Positions 59,624-64,000 of a DNA stretch of 64,000 bases are shown in pieces (the first letter of the stretch is position 1; each line of letters begins with the position of its first letter). The translations under genes and the position numbers were made by a program. This DNA comes from Polyangia bacterium. GTDB lineage: Bacteria > Myxococcota_A > Polyangia > Polyangiales > JAUICN01. The notes beneath the pieces are model-generated. The model saw only the letters and a program-made list of their open reading frames with translations, made no database searches and was not told the DNA's origin. The stretch lies in assembly GCA_030427835.1 (NCBI GenBank), contig JAUICN010000007.1, positions 62,001 through 126,000 of the forward strand, in the 5' to 3' direction.

Positions 59624-60100
59624 TGTACACCTCCGCCCATAGTTATCCCCTCACGCGTCCTTGTGGACCGTGCAACCCACCGCTTGACGAGAGCTTTTTC
59701 CTGCTGGACCTTCAGGGAAGATCCACAACAGGTAGAACCGAATCGCGATGTCCCACCACTACCCCTAGTGGCAGACGACCTTGCTACCTCTAACCCCCTA
59801 GGGTCGTCAAGGCGGAATCCTATCGGCCCTGACAGTGAACAGGATTTCAGCAGTAATTTCCTCTGGTTGGGGTGTAGAGAAAAGTGGTCCATGTGGGGTG
59901 ATTCCAGATCCCAACTGGATGGGATCACAATCATCTCACGCCATGGACTGACATGTGTTGCCATGTCATTGACCCTACAACAGGTAGTAGTGCCCTAAAA
60001 GAAAACCGCAACATCTAGTGATGTCGGGGTAGTTTCCTTGATGCCCTGGGCGCAACAGCGCGACTGTACGCTGTTCTAGTGGCGAGCCGTACGCTCACGG
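59624..60100 (-). promoter_or_regulatory. Long leader of nrdJ with several inverted and direct repeats
   Basis: No protein gene was found in these 477 bases. They contain four clear inverted repeats: CCACTA/TAGTGG (59756-59771), GACGACC/GGTCGTC (59774-59808), GATCCCA/TGGGATC (59907-59926) and TGACATG/CATGTCA (59949-59968), plus an 11-bp direct repeat ACAACAGGTAG at 59725 and 59977. A cobalamin riboswitch was considered because nrdJ uses B12, but its conserved boxes were not seen in order. Structured mRNA leader or multi-site operator are both possible. Confidence 0.5.
60054..60075 (-). terminator. Hairpin downstream of the PilZ gene
   Basis: AACAGCG (60054-60060) pairs with CGCTGTT (60069-60075) around eight bases, about 25 bases beyond the PilZ stop; a second hairpin, AGCCGT/ACGGCT (60085-60102), overlaps that stop. 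No T run follows, so termination is not certain. Confidence 0.4.
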
Positions 60101-60523
60101 CTAGGCTGTCAGAACGGCTTCGTCAGGGAGGGGCTGGGTGAACTCCACGGCCACGAAGTAGCGCCAGATACCACTCATATCGTTTCGGTTGAGTTCCAGG
60201 CGCACCACGCGCGCAGCGACGCTGCGTTGCTTTTCTCCGTCGTGGAAGATCAGGGTGGCTTTCTCCCCAATCTGCAGTCGGCTTGGTGTCGCAAGAAGGG
60301 CTCCCGTACGACTCACGTCCCGTGTCATGGCGAACCGGTCGTCCCGTCGGGGGGTATCGATGCGGGCAGGAATACAGGTGGGGGCCCGTCGATCGCCTCT
60401 TCTGTCCTGGGCGGAACCCTGTTGGGTCGAATTCTGTTCTACCCCGAACATTTTTGCAGCTACCTGGGCAAACCCCCGAAATTCATAGCCTTTTTCTTCT
60501 TGAGAATTTTGCGATGTCTGCAT
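60101..60523 (-). CDS. PilZ-domain protein
   Basis: 140 residues. The PilZ c-di-GMP-binding signature is recognisable: the Arg-rich segment DRRGDRRAPTCIPARI for RxxxR and TRDVSRTGALLAT for [D/N]xSxxG, followed by IGEKATLIFHDGEKQ. About 40 residues precede the domain without a clear motif. PilZ proteins act as c-di-GMP effectors in motility, adhesion or polysaccharide control. It stands alone between the nrdJ leader and a divergent outer-membrane lipoprotein gene, and shares a 176-base upstream region with that gene. Confidence 0.9.
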   Translation of the reverse strand: MQTSQNSQEEKGYEFRGFAQVAAKMFGVEQNSTQQGSAQDRRGDRRAPTCIPARIDTPRRDDRFAMTRDVSRTGALLATPSRLQIGEKATLIFHDGEKQRSVAARVVRLELNRNDMSGIWRYFVAVEFTQPLPDEAVLTA

Positions 60524-60699
60524 TTAGTGCAGGGCATAGTCGCCCATGGGTCTAGTGTAGCGGTGTGTCCCCCAAAAGAAAAGCTCTCTATTTGTTTCTT
60601 GGTTGGGGATTGAGTTGAGATGAAGTTTCGAACTACTGTCTCTCCACCGCGGCTTGATCGTCTGTGGTTCGGCCCGGTATTTGGAAGGGGGAGGCAACA

Positions 60700-61365
60700 A
60701 TGCTTGTGGGTAATGTGGGTTTTTCAAAAGTTGTGGGGGTCGCCATCGGATTGGCGTCGATGCATCTTCTTGTAGGGTGTTTGAATGTGGCGCAGCTTCA
60801 GGAGGCAGACACCGTAGCCAAGGGTGATTTTGACTTTGGTATGGGTGGTTCCTACACGGGGTATGCGGTCGATTCTTTGGAGGAGACCGATGGCCTGGAG
60901 AACATTGGCGTGGGTGCGTTAATTCTCTGGGGGCGTTACGGTATTTCAGAACAGCTGGAAGCCCATGCAAACCTATGGTTGCCGTTTGGTTATTCTGTGG
61001 GAGCCAAGTACCAGCTCGTGGGGAACCGGAAAGAAGCGGGCCCGGCCCTTTCTCTGGGAGCCGACGTGTCGATGGTTTCTATTACGGTGGGTTCAGATTC
61101 CACTGAAACGAAGACGCGCTACATCGACGTGATCGTGCCCGTGTACACCGGGTACCGTATTAACGAAGGGACCGCATTTTATCTTACTCCCAAGTACGTG
61201 TTGCGTAGCCAAACCGGCGATTTTTCAGGCACTGGGCATGCCGCTGGCGGGACACTGGGTGCGACCTTAGGAGAGGACACACGTTTTCACATCGAAGGAA
61301 CGCTCATTCGAGACTTTTCCATCGAGTCCAACATTACGAACTTCGCCCTGGGTGTGACGTTCTAG
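60700..61365 (+). CDS. Small outer-membrane lipoprotein with a barrel-like fold
   Basis: 221 residues from the ATG at 60700, chosen for a strong GGGGGAGG seven bases upstream. The N-terminus is a signal peptide with lipobox (ASMHLLVGC). The mature part is Gly-rich with alternating strands (GVGALILWGRYGISEQLEAHANLWLPFGYSVGAKYQL, NEGTAFYLTPKYV) and ends in ITNFALGVTF, with the terminal Phe usual for outer-membrane barrels. I do not recognise the family. A bidirectional hairpin separates it from the convergent pckA. Confidence 0.85.
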   Translation: MLVGNVGFSKVVGVAIGLASMHLLVGCLNVAQLQEADTVAKGDFDFGMGGSYTGYAVDSLEETDGLENIGVGALILWGRYGISEQLEAHANLWLPFGYSVGAKYQLVGNRKEAGPALSLGADVSMVSITVGSDSTETKTRYIDVIVPVYTGYRINEGTAFYLTPKYVLRSQTGDFSGTGHAAGGTLGATLGEDTRFHIEGTLIRDFSIESNITNFALGVTF

Positions 61366-61366
61366 A

Positions 61367-61395
61367 AGGCCACACTTTCTTAGAAGTGCTGGCCT
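61367..61395. terminator. Bidirectional terminator hairpin between convergent genes
   Basis: AGGCCACACTT (61367-61377) pairs with AAGTG-C-TGGCCT (61384-61395), 11 bp with one bulged C and a six-base loop, placed one base after the lipoprotein stop and two bases before the pckA end. T-rich sequence (GATCTTT) follows on the plus strand. Confidence 0.7.
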
Positions 61396-61396
61396 G

Positions 61397-62983
61397 TTAG
61401 ATCTTTGGGCCGGCGTTTTTGATTTCGTCGCTGGCTTGGGATTCGTACTTGGCGAAGTTCTCCTTGAAGAGATGCGCTAGCTTTTTGGCTGTATCTTCAA
61501 AGGCGGCTTTGTCGTTCCAGGTGTTTTTGGGCACGAGGATTTCACTGGGGACCCCTTCGCAGGCGGTGGGAACGTCGATCCCAAAGATTGGGTCTGCCTG
61601 GACGGCGGAGTTCTTGAGGGTCCCGTTGTGGATCGCGTCTACGATGGCCCGCGTGTAGGAGAGCTTCATGCGGGAACCTACGCCGAACTGGCCCCCGGAC
61701 CAGCCGGTATTGATGAGCCAGGTCTGGGCTCCCTGGGCCCGTATTCTCTCGGCGAGAAGTTCTGCATACTTGGTGGGGTGCCATACCAAAAATGGACCAC
61801 CAAAACAGGGTGAGAAGGTGGCTTCTGGATCGGTTACTCCCATTTCTGTGCCAGCTACCTTCGCGGTGTACCCACTGATGAAGTGGTACATGGCCTGGGA
61901 GGGGGTGAGCTTTGCCACGGGAGGCAATACCCCGAATGCATCGCAGGTGAGGAAGATCACGTTTTGTGGATGGCCGCTTACGCAGGGAATCTTCGCGTTT
62001 TCGATGTATTCGATGGGGTAGGAGCCCCGTGTGTTTTTCGTGATGGATGTGTTGGTGTAGTCCACTTCACGAGTGTTTTCGTCGTACACCACGTTTTCGA
62101 GGATGGAGCCGAACTGGAGTGCTCGGTAGATATCGGGTTCGGCCTCTTCCGATAGATCGATCACCTTTGCGTAGCAGCCGCCTTCAATGTTGAATACGCC
62201 ATCATCGCTCCAGCAATGTTCGTCATCACCGATGAGCTTGCGCTTGGGATCAGCGGAAAGTGTGGTTTTTCCGGTGCCGGAAAGGCCAAAGAGAATGGAG
62301 GTGTCTCCATTTTTGCCTTCCGTGGAGGAGCAGTGCATGGAAAGGACCCCGCGGTCGGGCATGAGGTAGTTCATGACCGTGAAAATGCCCTTTTTCATTT
62401 CCCCGGCGTATTCGGTTCCAAGGATCACGAACTGGCCGGAACCCAGATCTAGGCTGACGCTTGTGTTGGAGGTCATGCCTTCGGTGTACCGGTTGGCTGG
62501 GAATGCTCCGGCGTTGTAGATGATGTAGTCCGGATCGCCGAAATCTTCGAGTTGTTCCGTCGTGGGGCGGATCAGCATGTTGTGCATGAACAGTGCGTGA
62601 TAGGCCCGGGCGCAAACGACACGTACCTTTACCCTGTATTTAGGGTCCCAGCCTGCGTAGGCATCTACGCAAAACAGGCTCTCCCGTGTGTTGAGGTAAT
62701 CCACGGCACGTTCACGGTTGATGTTGAATGTGTGGGTGTCGAGCTTTGTGTTGACCTCGCCCCACCATACTTTTTCGTTGCTACTCGGCTCGTCGACGAT
62801 GCGCTTGTCATTCGGACTTCGGCCGGTTTTCTCACCCGATAGGGCCACAAGGGCGCCTGTGTCGGTAATCGCGGTGCCTTTCTCTTCCCGTAGGGCAATC
62901 TCGTAGAGTGCGGCGGGGGCGGCGTTGCGAATGATGTTGTCCACGGTGATGCCGTGTTTTTCCAATGAAAACGCTTTTTTCAT
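61397..62983 (-). CDS. pckA: Phosphoenolpyruvate carboxykinase (ATP)
   Basis: Gluconeogenic enzyme converting oxaloacetate and ATP to PEP. ATP-type marks: RSPNDKRIV, the P-loop [12 protein letters not shown] (231-242), metal-binding GDDEH (252-256) and [11 protein letters not shown], with [22 protein letters not shown] near the C-terminus. 528 residues is standard for the ATP form; the GTP form would be longer and lack these. The ATG at 62983 is used. With PDH and serine deaminase in the window it places pyruvate/PEP control here. The upstream region contains a 12-bp perfect inverted repeat 65 bases before the start. Confidence 0.97.
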   Translation of the reverse strand: MKKAFSLEKHGITVDNIIRNAAPAALYEIALREEKGTAITDTGALVALSGEKTGRSPNDKRIVDEPSSNEKVWWGEVNTKLDTHTFNINRERAVDYLNTRESLFCVDAYAGWDPKYRVKVRVVCARAYHALFMHNMLIRPTTEQLEDFGDPDYIIYNAGAFPANRYTEGMTSNTSVSLDLGSGQFVILGTEYAGEMKKGIFTVMNYLMPDRGVLSMHCSSTEGKNGDTSILFGLSGTGKTTLSADPKRKLIGDDEHCWSDDGVFNIEGGCYAKVIDLSEEAEPDIYRALQFGSILENVVYDENTREVDYTNTSITKNTRGSYPIEYIENAKIPCVSGHPQNVIFLTCDAFGVLPPVAKLTPSQAMYHFISGYTAKVAGTEMGVTDPEATFSPCFGGPFLVWHPTKYAELLAERIRAQGAQTWLINTGWSGGQFGVGSRMKLSYTRAIVDAIHNGTLKNSAVQADPIFGIDVPTACEGVPSEILVPKNTWNDKAAFEDTAKKLAHLFKENFAKYESQASDEIKNAGPKI

Positions 62984-63314
62984 GGTGTTCTTACTCTTCG
63001 TATTTCCATTTTGGTGGTGTGTCGTCTCAGTTGTTGCGACCTTGATTCCCTGGCTTGATATGCGCCGTGGGACTCGATTCCCCTTGCGGGCTTGAGCCCT
63101 AGAGGGAAACCTACGTCATACGCCACTTGGCCGTGTGATCAAGCCAGGGCTGATCATGTTGGGGTTGGACGGGTTATGCCCGATCGGGCCTCCGCTTGGT
63201 TCGGCGTCTAGGGCGCGTAAGGTGTGTGCATTGTTCCCCGTTTGCAAATCACTTTGGAGGGTTCCTTTGTCTATTCCTCATCCCATTGCTGTCGTATCAA
63301 ACCGGACCTCCCGA
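62984..63314. promoter_or_regulatory. Divergent intergenic region with a nested inverted-repeat element
   Basis: 331 bases between pckA and the substrate-binding lipoprotein gene, with no convincing gene. A perfect 12-bp inverted repeat, CCCTGGCTTGAT (63048-63059) and ATCAAGCCAGGG (63138-63149), encloses 78 bases that themselves fold: TTCCC (63078-63082) with GGGAA (63104-63108), and GGGC-TTGA-GCCC (63088-63099). It looks like a structured RNA or operator element that could serve either gene. Confidence 0.5.
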
Positions 63315-64000
63315 ATGGGAGGGTTCTGCCAAACAGGCCAGGTGTGCCTTCTTGGGTGGGTTGTTTTTACCGGTGCTGTTCTTGGGTGGGGCTGTGGGGG
63401 CGAGGAGAACCGGGCAGGGCCAGCGACGCCGAGTGACCCTGCTTCCAGCGCTTTGTCGGGCTCCACGTTGGATCGGGTGTTTTCTTCTGGGATGTTGCGT
63501 GTGGGGCTTACCGGTGACTACCGCCCGTTTTCTTGGAAGACCGGGGCGGGGTACGAAGGGGAAGACGTGCGTGTGGTCAACGAGTTCGTGCGTGACGTGG
63601 GGCTAAAGTTGCAGTTTGTGGATACCACCTGGCCTACGTTGGTGGACGACATGGTGGCCGGACGTTTTGATATGGCAGTGGGTGGGATTACTCGGACCCT
63701 GGAACGCTCAAGGCGAGTTGCGTTTTCGATTCCTGTGAAGAGGGTTGGAAAGTGCCCGCTTGTGCGCACGGGTGATGAAGAGAAATACGCGACGATTGAG
63801 CAGATCAATCAACCGGAGGTTCGCGTGGGTGCAAACCCGGGGGGCACGAACAACGCGTTTGCGAAGGAGCGGTTGGGTAACGCACAGTTTGTGTTGATAC
63901 CGCACAACCAGGATCTTCCGTTGCGGATCCTGGATCGCACGGTGGATGTTGTGGTGAGTGACAACGTGGAGGCCATTCGACTGGCGGAGGAGTACGAAGG
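63315..64000 (+). CDS. Periplasmic substrate-binding lipoprotein, 3'-truncated by the window edge
   Basis: The frame runs off the window at 64000. The ATG at 63315 gives a signal peptide with lipobox (GWVVFTGAVLGWGC), then a Gly/Ser/Pro linker. The mature domain belongs to the bacterial extracellular solute-binding family 3: MLRVGLTGDYRPFSWKTG, FDMAVGGITRTLERSRRVAFS and VRVGANPGGTNNAFAKERL. The GLTGDYRPF start and GGTNNAFAK resemble PheC-type cyclohexadienyl dehydratase as well as amino-acid-binding proteins, so enzyme or binding protein is undecided. Another in-frame ATG at 63492 lies within the mature domain and is not used. No permease is visible in the window. Confidence 0.85.
   Translation, partial: MGGFCQTGQVCLLGWVVFTGAVLGWGCGGEENRAGPATPSDPASSALSGSTLDRVFSSGMLRVGLTGDYRPFSWKTGAGYEGEDVRVVNEFVRDVGLKLQFVDTTWPTLVDDMVAGRFDMAVGGITRTLERSRRVAFSIPVKRVGKCPLVRTGDEEKYATIEQINQPEVRVGANPGGTNNAFAKERLGNAQFVLIPHNQDLPLRILDRTVDVVVSDNVEAIRLAEEYE

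Noticed and set aside
59624-60100. Cobalamin riboswitch upstream of nrdJ
   Set aside because: A GCCACTA stretch and a GCGCGACTGTACGC stretch look like parts of the B12 boxes, but the second is on the wrong strand for nrdJ and the other conserved segments are missing or out of order.
59624-60100. NrdR-box pair upstream of nrdJ
   Set aside because: No sequence close to the 16-bp NrdR consensus was found; the repeated ACAACAGGTAG is unlike it.
63196-63606. 136-residue open frame on the plus strand
   Set aside because: It is in a different frame from the clearly conserved substrate-binding protein and reads as Arg/Cys-rich noise.

Overview
The window looks like chromosomal DNA of a Gram-negative, predatory- or myxobacteria-like bacterium (Myxococcota or a close deltaproteobacterial relative). 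This is inferred from content: many short lipoproteins with PEGA, FG-GAP, PD40 or carboxypeptidase-like folds, sigma-54 activators with FHA/GAF input, Hanks-type and ABC1 kinases, a Tol system, a class II (B12) ribonucleotide reductase, ATP-type PEP carboxykinase, and a MYXO-CTERM-like C-terminal tail on a large protease. No insertion sequence, phage, CRISPR array or rRNA operon was seen. One tRNA (Met, CAT) is present. Both window ends cut a gene.

Layout. 1-8.9 kb: an unrecognised 3' gene fragment, a GNAT acetyltransferase, gltX, two tandem CPBP-type membrane proteins, a thiolase, an ABC1/UbiB kinase-like protein and a Ser/Thr kinase. 8.9-20.7 kb: a long minus-strand run with pssA at its downstream end and then several polytopic membrane proteins (two tandem paralogues, a YfhO-like protein, a PMT/ArnT-like GT-C glycosyltransferase). 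These are mixed with a CxxxxCH lipoprotein and an outer-membrane barrel protein, and many of the gene joins are tight or overlapping. 20.7-24.1 kb: pyruvate dehydrogenase E1alpha-E1beta-E2 operon without E3. 24.2-36.9 kb: lipoproteins, an esterase, two methyltransferases, a DUF481 protein plus MscS channel, an orphan NtrC-type regulator, and an FG-GAP/PEGA pair. 37-45 kb: a TlpA-like thioredoxin, a 1.3-kilo-residue RTX-repeat/gingipain-like (C25) protease with a sorting tail, followed directly by tolQ-tolR-TonB/TolA-like-tolB and a tRNA-Met whose CCA end overlaps the tolB stop. 45-52 kb: three tandem AIM24 genes, then divergently sdaA-bioA-lnt. 52-64 kb: two lipoproteins, an FHA-GAF-sigma-54 activator, nrdJ with a long structured leader, a PilZ protein, a small outer-membrane lipoprotein, pckA, and a truncated substrate-binding lipoprotein.

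How the genes fit together. Central metabolism (PDH, thiolase, serine deaminase, PEPCK) is interleaved with envelope biology: phosphatidylserine synthesis, lipoprotein N-acylation by Lnt, the Tol energiser and many lipoproteins. The most system-like stretches are the 9.9-20.7 kb membrane/glycosyltransferase cluster and the RTX-C25 protease next to the Tol genes. Several observations are structural rather than genic: hairpins that include stop codons, short 14-15 bp tandem duplications over stop codons, a six-unit 15-bp repeat coding for a pentapeptide-like array, and perfect inverted repeats upstream of nrdJ and pckA. All calls were made by reading sequence and motifs only, without database searches.
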